A stretch of DNA of 43,691 bases, from contig JAQXBM010000013.1 of assembly GCA_029252405.1 (NCBI GenBank), positions 1 to 43,691 of the forward strand. Reading direction: 5' to 3'. Both the position numbers and the translations under genes were made by a program. The notes beneath the pieces are model-generated. The model did no database searches. It was not told the origin of the DNA and saw nothing but the letters and a program-made list of their open reading frames with translations. This document shows positions 33,339 through 41,445 of the stretch, one piece after another (position 1 is the stretch's first letter; the number at the start of each line of letters is the position of its first letter). The stretch comes from Crocinitomicaceae bacterium. GTDB taxonomy: Bacteria; Bacteroidota; Bacteroidia; Flavobacteriales_D; Crocinitomicaceae.

Positions 33339-34898
33339 ATGAAAGCACATGTACTCTTATTTACGATTCTATTTTCTTTCGGGCTTCAGGCTCAATCGAA
33401 CTATTATTCAACGTTTTTAGCGAACCCCAATCTTTACGCGGAGCAGTTGGTGAAATTGCCTTGGGATGCAAGCAAGTTATACCAAGTGACTCGCGATGTT
33501 GATCAGTCATCAGGTGTTTTTTACTATACCATTGATGATGTTTCGACAGGCGCAGTTGTTCCCATCTCAATACCTCTAATCAATCAAGTGAGGGGAGAAC
33601 CGACATTCGTGGACGATGGGATTTTGTTTTCAGCAATCGCTGGATATGGTATTGAGCTTGTTTATTTTGATGGGGTCAATTCAACAATTTTCGATTTGAA
33701 TAGTGGGGTGGGAGATAGTGATCCGGTCATCCAGGAAATAGACGATCGAGTGTTTGTTGTTGCAAATGATGGCAATAACACGCAGCTATATGAATTTGAT
33801 AAAAGCACGCATCTTTTAGAGCAAATTACGACGGGAATGGTTTCCATTCAATCGGTCTGTGCAACTTGGGATGGAGATGTCTTTTACAGTACCAAATCGA
33901 TCAACACGACTTTTAACGAGGATGAATATCAGTTGATCAAGGCTTCGTCAGCTAATGGATCGTATTCGTTTACAACTATTCAAACTATTGGTTTTCCAAT
34001 TGGCATCAATGGAGGGTTCAACTGGAAGCATCCAGTATTGAAAGATGGTCTGCTTTATTTTTCCGCGGTTCATACGCATACTGACGTCTCGTTGATTTGG
34101 ACGGTATCAATTTTTGTCGTTTATCCAGATGATCAAATGTATCCAGTCAATTTGATTCTTCCAAGCCTTTCTGGTGAGTTCAAATTGTTTGAATGGGATG
34201 GATTATTGTGTGTTTATTCTGATTCTCACGATACACTCTATTCAAGTCCAGATGCAGTGAATTTTACAGAAATGCAAATTCCAGCAGGCAATAGTCTGAT
34301 TGAGCATCGCGTGTCTTCAAATAACAAGCTCTACTTTACAAGTATTCATCCAGATGATTCGCGTGAATTATTTCAATTTGATGGAAGCTTTGTTTCGATC
34401 AGAGATGGAGAACATTTGCACTTCCTATTGGAGGACAATGATATTCTGTATTACTCAGACTACCGAGGTGCGGACTCATCATCTATCGTTTTGGTATACA
34501 CGGGGATTGATTTTGTGGATGAGGTAAAAATCGTGGTTGGAAGTCATTCTCCCGATCGAAAATCAGCCGTAATGTACAATGGATTATTTACCTTTTTGTT
34601 CACTAACGGTGGCTTTGTTGGGCATCATGATATTTTTCAACTCACAGGTTCACCGAGCGTAGATCTTGACGAACTAGAGCTCGAAATGAGCCTTTATCCA
34701 AATCCAATTAGTACAGGAGATGTTCTTTCGATGCGTGCTCTTCGTGATGGAGAAGTTGAGTTGATCAATACTTCGGGAAGTGTCGTGAAGCGATTTGATT
34801 TAATCAATGGCGAAGCACATCTGAACACCTCTTTTCTCAGTCCTGGGGTGTATTTAATCTCATTTATGAATCGCACACAGCGCATTGTAGTTCAATGA
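33339..34898 (+). CDS. Secreted protein with T9SS C-terminal sorting domain
   Basis: A 519-residue secreted protein predicted to leave the cell by type IX secretion. The signal peptide is MKAHVLLFTILFSFGLQAQ (19 residues); I start at 33339, since the upstream extension to 33300 (MFIYIDFKLILFN) spoils the signal. The body is beta-rich, with recurring ELYFFDG/LYEFD-like and IWTVSIFVVYPDDQ-like strands suggestive of a beta-propeller of about six irregular repeats (ELGT/Kelch-like without a clear family). The last ~80 residues are a type A sorting domain: LYPNPISTGDVLSM, then ELINTSGSVVKRFDL, then LSPGVYLISFMNRTQRIVVQ. This links it to the PorT-dependent system encoded 10 kb upstream. Its adhesin or enzyme role is unknown. 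Confidence 0.85.
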   Translation: MKAHVLLFTILFSFGLQAQSNYYSTFLANPNLYAEQLVKLPWDASKLYQVTRDVDQSSGVFYYTIDDVSTGAVVPISIPLINQVRGEPTFVDDGILFSAIAGYGIELVYFDGVNSTIFDLNSGVGDSDPVIQEIDDRVFVVANDGNNTQLYEFDKSTHLLEQITTGMVSIQSVCATWDGDVFYSTKSINTTFNEDEYQLIKASSANGSYSFTTIQTIGFPIGINGGFNWKHPVLKDGLLYFSAVHTHTDVSLIWTVSIFVVYPDDQMYPVNLILPSLSGEFKLFEWDGLLCVYSDSHDTLYSSPDAVNFTEMQIPAGNSLIEHRVSSNNKLYFTSIHPDDSRELFQFDGSFVSIRDGEHLHFLLEDNDILYYSDYRGADSSSIVLVYTGIDFVDEVKIVVGSHSPDRKSAVMYNGLFTFLFTNGGFVGHHDIFQLTGSPSVDLDELELEMSLYPNPISTGDVLSMRALRDGEVELINTSGSVVKRFDLINGEAHLNTSFLSPGVYLISFMNRTQRIVVQ

Positions 34899-34913
34899 TG
34901 CACTAGTGGGAAT

Positions 34914-35549
34914 CTAAAGTTTTGATCTCCATTTTCTCGGCACGTAGGGTTTGAACTTGTCAAACTCTTTTACGTGCAACCAGTGTTTCCAACCGACTGA
35001 TAAAATCATTGCGAGCGGCACTCCAGGCGTAAAACTAAATGAAAGTTGATTCTTCGGGTTAAAGGCGAAATCATATTCGATATCAATCGCGATTGGTGCT
35101 GCCTTCCATTGTAAGTCGCCAAAGGTTTTTGAGTACGTTTCGTTGAAGTAGCCCGAAGCGTCATATTCTTCACCGAATCTATTCCAAGAATCTCTAACGA
35201 GAAATGCTGGTCCAAGTCCAACGTATACGCGGTGTTTTTCACTTTTGTAAATGGCTCCGCGAACCCCGATATGCGATATCATGGCAAAGCCGTTGGAGCA
35301 ATCTGCTAAAAAGCCTTGGATGAATTTTATGGAGACGAGATCTTCGTACACGAACTTCTCATACCCCAAGAACAAGCCATAGTTCAACACGAAGCGGGCA
35401 TTTTTGTCGAGCTTATTTGGTTGAAGATTGGCAGTTTTATCTCCAAAGGGATGAATGGTCATCCCGAAATGTTTAATCGTAATGGCATCTTGGGCATGCC
35501 CCATGAAACCAAATAGAATAAAAAGAAATATGAGCTTAGCTTTTCGCAC
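34914..35549 (-). CDS. Predicted outer-membrane beta-barrel-like protein, unknown
   Basis: A 211-residue secreted protein with signal MRKAKLIFLFILFGFMGHAQ. Several alternating hydrophobic strands end in aromatic residues (FVLNYGLFLGYEKFVYEDL, HRVYVGLGPAFLVRDSW, NQLSFSFTPGVPLAMIL), consistent with a small membrane beta-barrel of the outer-membrane porin-like type; I do not recognise a specific family. The C-terminus HVKEFDKFKPYVPRKW is polar, unlike a classical terminal aromatic strand. Its start lies 14 bp inside the end of the upstream CFI-box lipoprotein gene, indicating coupled translation. Confidence 0.7.
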   Translation of the reverse strand: MRKAKLIFLFILFGFMGHAQDAITIKHFGMTIHPFGDKTANLQPNKLDKNARFVLNYGLFLGYEKFVYEDLVSIKFIQGFLADCSNGFAMISHIGVRGAIYKSEKHRVYVGLGPAFLVRDSWNRFGEEYDASGYFNETYSKTFGDLQWKAAPIAIDIEYDFAFNPKNQLSFSFTPGVPLAMILSVGWKHWLHVKEFDKFKPYVPRKWRSKL

Positions 35550-36366
35550 GATCGCCTGAATAGAAGAGTCTCAAGAATACAACGAATCCAGTTAACGGAA
35601 CTCGCAATACTTTGTGAAGCCATTTTTTAGAACGGTGCTTTTCAACAAAAGCAGGAGAGTTTCTGTAGTACCAAGCGATGAACTTGCGTCCTGCACCAAA
35701 CTTATCCAAGAATCGATCTCTGAATTCACGTAACACCATTACTTGAGGTGCGTTGTACGAGCCATAACTCATAGTAGCGATATAGCAACCCGAGTTCGAT
35801 CCGCCTGAATCCGATCCGCCTGAATCTGAACCACCAGAGTCGGAGTTTCCAGAGTCAGAACCACCAGAGTCCGATCCGCTAGAATTTGAACCTCCTGAGT
35901 TCGCAATTCCTACTACCAGCCAAATGATTAAAATGATGAGCAGAAGCAAGAGCACACCTAAAACAATGAGAAATGCCTTGCCAAATCCACTGTTTTCGGA
36001 ACCGTACATTTCAACATTCTCTACGTTTTCCTCGGTGAAATTTTGGACTTCATTCGGTTCACTCTCAAAATCGAGATCATCACTCATGAAGATGTGCATA
36101 TCGTTTAAGCTATCTCCAGTGGACATCTCTTCTTGCGTAACTTCAACAGGAGTTCCAGATAAACCTTCTTCCGATACTTCAGCATTTTCGACGCGATAGG
36201 TTGTTTCGTCTTGATGAACATAGATATCGTACCGATCAATCTTTTCCTTGACAGGTTTCTTCTTAAAGACATCAACTTTGGAGTAGGAAATTTTGCTGTA
36301 ATTGTTGCAGCCCGCCAGCAATATGGCAATAGAGAGCAGCGTAATAATGGTGTATTTAGTTTTCAT
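35536..36366 (-). CDS. CFI-box lipoprotein with a membrane segment and GGSDS repeats
   Basis: A 276-residue predicted lipoprotein with signal ending LLAGC (Cys20). The order is an acidic N-terminal region, a hydrophobic segment (AFLIVLGVLLLLLIILIIWL, about 130-150), a Gly/Ser/Asp repeat (about 155-192, units like GGSDS) and a C-terminal CFI-box module: CYIATMSYGSYNAPQVMVLR, then FRDRFLDKFGAGRKFIAWYY and SPAFVEKH. The invariant Cys, YGS, LR-FRD and YYxxSP elements are all present. CFI-box domains occur at the C-terminus of many secreted or membrane proteins of Bacteroidota and Firmicutes; their role is unknown. After the module two hydrophobic segments follow (VLRVPLTGFVVFLRLF). The lipid anchor plus a further membrane helix is unusual. 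Confidence 0.75.
   Translation of the reverse strand: MKTKYTIITLLSIAILLAGCNNYSKISYSKVDVFKKKPVKEKIDRYDIYVHQDETTYRVENAEVSEEGLSGTPVEVTQEEMSTGDSLNDMHIFMSDDLDFESEPNEVQNFTEENVENVEMYGSENSGFGKAFLIVLGVLLLLLIILIIWLVVGIANSGGSNSSGSDSGGSDSGNSDSGGSDSGGSDSGGSNSGCYIATMSYGSYNAPQVMVLREFRDRFLDKFGAGRKFIAWYYRNSPAFVEKHRSKKWLHKVLRVPLTGFVVFLRLFYSGDRAKS
35788..35901. repeat. Imperfect tandem 15-bp repeats encoding GGSDS
   Basis: Within the CFI-box gene, about seven imperfect 15-bp units encode GGSDS/GGSNS/GNSDS variants in frame. The repeat links the membrane segment to the CFI-box. Units diverge at synonymous sites, so it is not a perfect satellite, but copy-number change between strains is plausible. Confidence 0.7.
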
Positions 36367-36508
36367 AGGATGTTTGTAGAGTGCAATTTACTGAATAATT
36401 CATTCAGTTTGAAATTGTTCTAACTTATTATAAGTGCATAAGAACTAAACTCATCTAGGATTCTATGATTCTTTCTGTTTTGGACTTAATTTACTTATGA
36501 GAAATCCT

Positions 36509-36516
36509 TAACTTTG
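36509..36516 (+). promoter_or_regulatory. -7 box for fbaA
   Basis: TAACTTTG, an exact TAnnTTTG match, 28 bp before the fbaA ATG. The -33 element at the expected spacing is poor (TTAA). It would serve fbaA and probably accD. Confidence 0.5.
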
Positions 36517-36544
36517 TCGCTCGAATTAATAAAAGGTACCTACA

Positions 36545-37612
36545 ATGAGTCACGGAATCAAACCAGGAGTTGCAACAGGAGATGAAGTACAGGCAATTTT
36601 TGCGTATGCAAAAGAGAAGGGATTTGCTCTTCCAGCAGTAAACGTTACAACTACTAGCACAGTCAATGCTGTGATGGAGGCCGCTTCAATGATGAACGCT
36701 CCAGTTATTGTTCAATTTTCAAACGGTGGAGCGCATTTTTACGCTGGTAAAGGTTTGATCAATGACAATTTCAGCGCGAGTATTCTTGGCGGTATTTCTG
36801 GAGCGAAGCACGTACACGCTTTAGCAGAACTTTATGGAGCGACTGTGATTTTACACACGGATCACGCCGCACGTAAATTGCTTCCTTGGATCGATGGTTT
36901 GTTGGAAGCAGGTGAAAAGTTCTATGCTGAACACGGTAAGCCTTTGTACAGTTCGCACATGATTGATCTTTCTGAAGAAGATTTGAAAGAGAACATCGAA
37001 ACGTGCAAGCACTATTTAGAGCGCATGTCCAAAATTGGAATGACACTCGAAATTGAATTAGGAATCACAGGAGGAGAAGAAGACGGTGTCGATAACTCGA
37101 ATGTTGATGTATCGAAATTGTACACTCAGCCAGAGGAAGTAGCATACGCCTACGAAGAGTTGATGAAAGTGAGCGACAAATTCACGATTGCTGCCTCTTT
37201 CGGAAATGTTCACGGTGTTTACCGACCAGGAAATGTGAAATTGACGCCTAAAATTCTATTGAATTCTCAGAACCACATTCAGGAGAAATTCAACACAGGT
37301 CACAACCCAGTGGACTTCGTATTCCACGGAGGATCAGGATCGTCGCTAGAAGAGATTCGCGAGGCAATTGGTTATGGAGTGATCAAAATGAACATTGATA
37401 CAGATTTACAGTTTGCTTTTACGGAAGGAAGCCGTGATTACATCACGAATAAAATTGATTATTTACAAACGCAAATCGGAAATCCAGAAGGAGCCGATGA
37501 GCCGAACAAGAAATATTACGATCCAAGAAAATGGTTGCGCGATGGTGAGTTGACCTTCATCAAGCGTCTCGAAAGATCATTTAAGGATTTGAATAATGTG
37601 AATACATTATAG
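36545..37612 (+). CDS. fbaA: Fructose-bisphosphate aldolase, class II
   Basis: A 355-residue zinc-dependent class IIA aldolase of glycolysis and gluconeogenesis, cytoplasmic; cleaves fructose 1,6-bisphosphate to dihydroxyacetone phosphate and glyceraldehyde 3-phosphate. Seen: FALPAVNVTTTSTVNAVMEA (20 residues), FSNGGAHFYAGKGL, the zinc-binding HTDHA (about 104), LEIELGITGGEEDGVDN with the catalytic and metal-binding acids, SFGNVHGVYRPG (zinc His), and VFHGGSGSSLEEI with KMNIDTDLQFAFT, the phosphate-binding loops. Length and motif order match the type A enzymes of E. coli. The accD gene follows 35 bp later on the same strand, so the two probably share a transcript. Confidence 0.97.
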   Translation: MSHGIKPGVATGDEVQAIFAYAKEKGFALPAVNVTTTSTVNAVMEAASMMNAPVIVQFSNGGAHFYAGKGLINDNFSASILGGISGAKHVHALAELYGATVILHTDHAARKLLPWIDGLLEAGEKFYAEHGKPLYSSHMIDLSEEDLKENIETCKHYLERMSKIGMTLEIELGITGGEEDGVDNSNVDVSKLYTQPEEVAYAYEELMKVSDKFTIAASFGNVHGVYRPGNVKLTPKILLNSQNHIQEKFNTGHNPVDFVFHGGSGSSLEEIREAIGYGVIKMNIDTDLQFAFTEGSRDYITNKIDYLQTQIGNPEGADEPNKKYYDPRKWLRDGELTFIKRLERSFKDLNNVNTL

Positions 37613-37647
37613 TATTCCATTAGATTTACAACATAATTTAGAACACT

Positions 37648-38493
37648 ATGAGTAGTTGGTTTAAAAGAAGTAAAGAAGGAATTACAACATCTACCCACGA
37701 CAAAAAGGAAACACCTGAAGGTCTCTGGAAGAAATGTTCGAACTGTAAGACGATTTTTGGAGCAGACGATCTTCAAAACAACTTTTACGTTTGTAATCGT
37801 TGTAATCACCACGAGCGCATTGGCTCAGAGGAATACTTCCAGATTCTTTTTGATGAAGGAAAGTACCGAGAGTTAAACGCCAAAATTAAATCGGGTGATC
37901 CTTTGAAGTTCGAGGATACAAAGAAATACGAGGATCGAGTAAAAGCATCCCAAAAGAAAACAGGATTGACAGATGCCATTCGTACTGCGAAAGGTAAGTT
38001 AGACGGTCACGATTTCGTGATTGCAGCCATGGATTTTTCATTCATCGGTGGTTCAATGGGCTCAGTAATGGGAGAGAAGATTGCCAAAGCGATTGACGCG
38101 GCGATCAAAGCGAAATGTCCATTCATGATTATTTCGAAGTCGGGTGGAGCGCGTATGATGGAAGCTGGACTTTCATTGATGCAAATGGCAAAAGTTTCTG
38201 GGAAACTGGGTCAGCTTTCAAAAGCTGGATTGCCTTACATCTCTTTCTTGACAGATCCAACTACAGGTGGAGTTACCGCTTCATTTGCCATGTTGGGAGA
38301 TTTGAATATCGCCGAACCAGACGCATTAATCGGATTTGCAGGACCGCGTGTCGTTCGTGAAACGATCGGTCGTGATTTGCCAGATGGATTCCAACGTTCA
38401 GAGTTTGTAATGGAACACGGGTTCTTAGATTACATTGTTGAACGTCCACAACTGAAGGAGACTTTAGCTCAGAGCTTGGAGTTTTTTAGATAG
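37648..38493 (+). CDS. accD: Acetyl-CoA carboxylase carboxyltransferase subunit beta
   Basis: A 281-residue AccD, which with AccA transfers the carboxyl group from biotin to acetyl-CoA for fatty-acid synthesis. The N-terminal four-Cys zinc ribbon is complete (CSNC at 30-33, CNRC at 49-52). The crotonase-like body has [37 protein letters not shown] (20 residues; substrate loop), [16 protein letters not shown] and [16 protein letters not shown], all typical. The C-terminus matches normal length. It is preceded by fbaA and followed within 30 bp by a strong terminator. The accA and biotin subunits are elsewhere. Confidence 0.97.
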   Translation: MSSWFKRSKEGITTSTHDKKETPEGLWKKCSNCKTIFGADDLQNNFYVCNRCNHHERIGSEEYFQILFDEGKYRELNAKIKSGDPLKFEDTKKYEDRVKASQKKTGLTDAIRTAKGKLDGHDFVIAAMDFSFIGGSMGSVMGEKIAKAIDAAIKAKCPFMIISKSGGARMMEAGLSLMQMAKVSGKLGQLSKAGLPYISFLTDPTTGGVTASFAMLGDLNIAEPDALIGFAGPRVVRETIGRDLPDGFQRSEFVMEHGFLDYIVERPQLKETLAQSLEFFR

Positions 38494-38520
38494 GCTGAGA
38501 TTGAAATACTAATAAATTGA

Positions 38521-38558
38521 AAAATTGAAAGATGAGAATTCGTCTTTCAATTTTTTTT
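38521..38558. terminator. Strong intrinsic terminator, probably bidirectional
   Basis: AAAATTGAAAGA (38521-38532) pairs perfectly with TCTTTCAATTTT (38543-38554), extended by G-C and a wobble, followed by eight Ts (38551-38558). It lies between accD and the convergent ABC-transporter gene, so it can serve both strands. Confidence 0.85.
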
Positions 38559-38597
38559 ATTTCAATTTTTTAATGCCGAAGGCAATCTTTCAATCCA

Positions 38598-40343
38598 TCA
38601 GATTCTACTTTGATACGTAAACAGATCATGGTATCGACCTTTCTTCGCCAATAACTCATCGTGCTTGCCGCGTTCTTCGATACGCCCTTCTTCTATTACT
38701 AAAATCTGATCTGCCTTTTGAATTGTACTCAATCTGTGGGCAATTACGAAAGTGGTTCTGTCTTGCATCAAACCATTTAAACTTTTCTGAATAAATGATT
38801 CACTTTCTGTATCCAAGTTCGACGTGGCTTCATCCAAAATAATAATCTTCGGATTGGCCAATAACGCACGAGCGATTGAAATACGCTGACGCTGTCCACC
38901 AGATAATTTCACCCCGCGTTCACCAATTAGCGTGTCCAATCCTTCTTCAAAGCGATCGGTGAATTCATTCACGTAAGCGCCTTCAACTGCGGCTTGCAAT
39001 TCTTCTTCAGTGGCATTTGGTCTAGGGAAAACAATGTTCTCGCGAATGGTTCCTTCGAATAGGAAATCATCTTGCAAAACAACTCCCAAATCTTTTCGGA
39101 ATGAGCTCAGGTTTACTTTCGACATATCGATGCCATCAATCGTTACCAATCCTGATTCCGGGTTTTGGAAAGATGCTGCCAAACTGGCAATCGTTGATTT
39201 TCCAGATCCAGATGATCCAACTAAGGCAGTGACGCTTCCTTTTGAAGCTGTAAACGAAACATTGTGCAAGACTTCCTTTCCTTCTTCGTAAGAGAAGCTC
39301 ACATCATTGAATTCAATATCACCGTGAATATCTTTTAATATTTCCGTTCGAACAGTAGGGTCGTCCTCCTCAGTCATGTTGAGCAATTCTTGAGTTCGGT
39401 CTAAACCTGCCATTGCTTCGGTCAACTGGCTTCCGATATTACCCATTTGAACGATTGGTGCTATCATGAAACCGAGGTACAAGAAGAATGAAAAGAACTC
39501 ACCTGTTGTCAATGATCCGTCCATCATGAAGTAACCACCAAGTCCCATTATCCCTGTAGATGCGAGACCGATTAAAAAGACAGAGGAACTTTGAATCAAT
39601 GCAGTGGCAGTCAAACTCTTCTTCACATTTTGATACAAGCTATCAACTCCTTTTTCGAAGTTCTTGTTTTCTTGCTCTTCTGCGTTGAATGCTTTAATTA
39701 CTCGGACTCCACCAAGCGTTTCCGTTAATCGTCCTTTGACATCAGCGTTTATTTTTCCTCTATTTCTGAATATCGGGCGTACATATCCAAACGCTTTAAG
39801 CATTACTATTCCGAAAACAACAACAGGAATTAATGCTGAAACTGTCATTATTGCATTGATTTTCACCAAGATGACAATTGTTGCAATGGCAGTAACTGTT
39901 CCTCCAATCAATTGAACAAATCCAGTTCCAACGAGGTTTCTTACGCCTTCAACATCACTCATAACTCTTGAAACCAAGCCTCCCGATTTGTTGCTGTCGA
40001 AAAAACCAATTGGTAATCTCATTAGTTTGGATTGAACCTGAATTCGCATTTGGGAAATCATGTGCTGCGCCTGAACACTCAATAGTCGTGTTAAACTAAA
40101 GGATGCGGCTGCCTGAATTAAAATTGCCAAAGCACTGATAAGAAGAACTATCCAAAGCATTTGCTCGTTCTTTGTTTTGGCTACATCATCTACAAGAATC
40201 TGCACAGCCCCGGGAACGACCAAACCAGCGGCACTTCGGATTAAAATGAGGACTAATCCAACCCCTAACATTCCCTTTCTCGGCCAAATATATTCTTTGA
40301 ATGCCCATTTGAAAGAGACGTTGCTTTTACTTTTTTCGCTCAT
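38598..40343 (-). CDS. ABC exporter, fused permease and ATPase (MsbA-like)
   Basis: A 581-residue half-transporter of the type IV (MsbA/LmrA) ABC exporter class, working as a homodimer in the inner membrane. The N-terminal six-helix domain contains SGGLVSRVMSDVEGVRNLVG, the intracellular coupling loop. The nucleotide-binding domain has Walker A GSSGSGKST (about 375), the Q-loop VVLQDDFLFEG, signature LSGGQRQRISIARALLANPK (20 residues), Walker B IIILDEATSNLD and the His switch VIAHRLST. Lipid or drug export is likely but the substrate is not readable. It converges with accD. Upstream, the broken small secreted gene (40434-40799) lies on the same strand. Confidence 0.93.
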   Translation of the reverse strand: MSEKSKSNVSFKWAFKEYIWPRKGMLGVGLVLILIRSAAGLVVPGAVQILVDDVAKTKNEQMLWIVLLISALAILIQAAASFSLTRLLSVQAQHMISQMRIQVQSKLMRLPIGFFDSNKSGGLVSRVMSDVEGVRNLVGTGFVQLIGGTVTAIATIVILVKINAIMTVSALIPVVVFGIVMLKAFGYVRPIFRNRGKINADVKGRLTETLGGVRVIKAFNAEEQENKNFEKGVDSLYQNVKKSLTATALIQSSSVFLIGLASTGIMGLGGYFMMDGSLTTGEFFSFFLYLGFMIAPIVQMGNIGSQLTEAMAGLDRTQELLNMTEEDDPTVRTEILKDIHGDIEFNDVSFSYEEGKEVLHNVSFTASKGSVTALVGSSGSGKSTIASLAASFQNPESGLVTIDGIDMSKVNLSSFRKDLGVVLQDDFLFEGTIRENIVFPRPNATEEELQAAVEGAYVNEFTDRFEEGLDTLIGERGVKLSGGQRQRISIARALLANPKIIILDEATSNLDTESESFIQKSLNGLMQDRTTFVIAHRLSTIQKADQILVIEEGRIEERGKHDELLAKKGRYHDLFTYQSRI

Positions 40344-40433
40344 GACCGAGTTTAGTCGAATATCGAGCCAAAGTGATTTTCATGTCAGAACGTCAGGAAA
40401 TCGATTTTTATTCATACTTATTTGACGCTTGAA

Positions 40434-40799
40434 CTAAAAATTCCCTCCTGCTTTGTAAACAGGAAGATCTTCAATAATATGTTCAGTTTTGCGAAGTGTC
40501 CAATAATACGCTCGACCTAATTTCCGCTCAGGGTTAAATTGATCGATTTGTATTGAATGTGTGATTATATAAATCTCCTGTTCCTTATAAATACCTCAGA
40601 AGAGTTGTTGAACGGTAAACTTATAAATTGTTCTGTTCTGAGAATTGATATCGGCCATTTGATACTCCGTAGAATCCTTCCAAAGAACACACATCCTCAA
40701 GTATTCCTCATTTCCTTCGTAATTATTTGTCTCTTGAGCTAAAGGGACAAGGCCAAGACTAAAAATGAATAGACATGAAAGCAATACGCTAAATAACAT
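40434..40799 (-). pseudogene. Small secreted protein gene interrupted by an in-frame TGA
   Basis: From ATG 40799 the reading is a signal peptide (LFSVLLSCLFIFSLGLVPL and AQ) then ETNNYEGNEEYLRMCVLWKD and QNRTIYKFTVQQLF, then TGA (40598-40596, codon 68), then in the same frame GIYKEQEIYIITHSIQI, FNPERKLGRAYYWTLRK and LPVYKAGGNF to TAG at 40434, 121 codons. The sequence after the stop looks equally protein-like (regular codon use, no further stops), so I treat it as one interrupted gene. I do not know the family. A 67-residue truncated secreted product could still be made. It is preceded by the rpsO promoter region on the other strand. Confidence 0.65.
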
Positions 40800-40904
40800 A
40801 GAGTGAAATTAAAAATGTTTGAAGTACTGTGTAGCAGGATAACAAGTCCTTAACATCATCGAAATGAGAAACTTTTGTTAAAAGAGTGAAGTTTTGACTA
40901 CTTG

Positions 40905-40935
40905 GTTGAATGTTTCAATAATAACACTATCTTTG
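40905..40935 (+). promoter_or_regulatory. Promoter for rpsO
   Basis: GTTG (40905-40908), 19-base spacer, TATCTTTG (40928-40935): the best full -33/-7 match of this type in the window. It lies 47 bp before the rpsO ATG, between the divergent broken gene and rpsO. Confidence 0.7.
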
Positions 40936-40982
40936 CCACGTCGAAATTCGACATACATAAAAATCATTAAATAAATATTGGA

Positions 40983-41252
40983 ATGTATTTAGCACCAGAA
41001 AAGAAAAAAGAAATCTTCGCGAAGTACGGGAAGTCTGAATCTGACACAGGATCTTCAGAAGGGCAAATTGCTTTGTTCACTTACCGCATTTCTCACTTGA
41101 CTGAGCACTTGAAAAAGAACCGTAAAGATTACGGAACTCAAAGAGCTCTTCAATTGTTAGTTGGTAAGCGTCGTAGCTTGCTTGATTACTTGAAAGCGAC
41201 AGATATCTCAAGATATCGTGCGATTGTAAAAGAACTTGGACTTCGTCGTTAA
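40983..41252 (+). CDS. rpsO: 30S ribosomal protein S15
   Basis: An 89-residue ribosomal protein S15, which binds the central domain of 16S rRNA early in 30S assembly. The sequence matches family length and signature: [20 protein letters not shown] near the N-terminus (20 residues), [39 protein letters not shown] and the end [12 protein letters not shown]. In many bacteria S15 controls its own mRNA through a leader structure; the leader here is short (about 40 bases after the predicted promoter). The pnp gene follows, the conserved rpsO-pnp order, but with a 193-bp gap that carries two hairpins. Confidence 0.98.
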   Translation: MYLAPEKKKEIFAKYGKSESDTGSSEGQIALFTYRISHLTEHLKKNRKDYGTQRALQLLVGKRRSLLDYLKATDISRYRAIVKELGLRR

Positions 41253-41277
41253 GATCATTTACACGTGCAAAATTTAT

Positions 41278-41316
41278 AAGAGGGGGCATTCGAATTTAGT
41301 TCGGCTGTCCCTTCTT
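41278..41316 (+). terminator. Hairpin after rpsO (terminator or processing site)
   Basis: AAGAGGGGGCA (41278-41288) pairs with TGTCCCTTCTT (41306-41316) with two G-U wobbles; the loop has a further CGAA/TTCG pairing. Only a short T run (three Ts) follows, so read-through into pnp is likely. It stands where E. coli has the terminator and RNase III site of rpsO-pnp. Confidence 0.6.
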
Positions 41317-41333
41317 TGCTAAAATTGGGATTG

Positions 41334-41416
41334 CATTTCGACTCCGCTCAATGCCCGAGGTATAGAAAGAGTTGGATTGTAGCACTGAGAACTGGGCGCT
41401 GAGCGAAGTCGAAGCG
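41334..41416. repeat. Long inverted repeat of the TTCGACTCCGCTCA type
   Basis: Left arm 41334-41356 and right arm 41394-41416, 23 bases each, match as inverted copies at 18 of 23 positions; two further positions give G-U pairs in plus-strand RNA. The loop is 37 bases. The arm cores are TTCGACTCCGCTCA and TGAGCGAAGTCGAA. From memory, the same TTCGACT/CGCTCAG core occurs as a dispersed repeat in many flavobacterial genomes. Confidence 0.75.
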
Positions 41417-41445
41417 TCAATTAATTAAAATGTAAACAAATAAAT

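Noticed and set aside
35788-35901. CRISPR-like or satellite array
   Set aside because: Units are in frame, 15 bp, diverged, without spacers; it encodes a GGSDS linker.
30103-40799. TGA recoded as a sense codon (e.g. glycine)
   Set aside because: Several intact genes here end in TGA exactly where family members end or at an overlapping start (uvrA, FAD oxidoreductase, heptose kinase), so TGA works as a stop.
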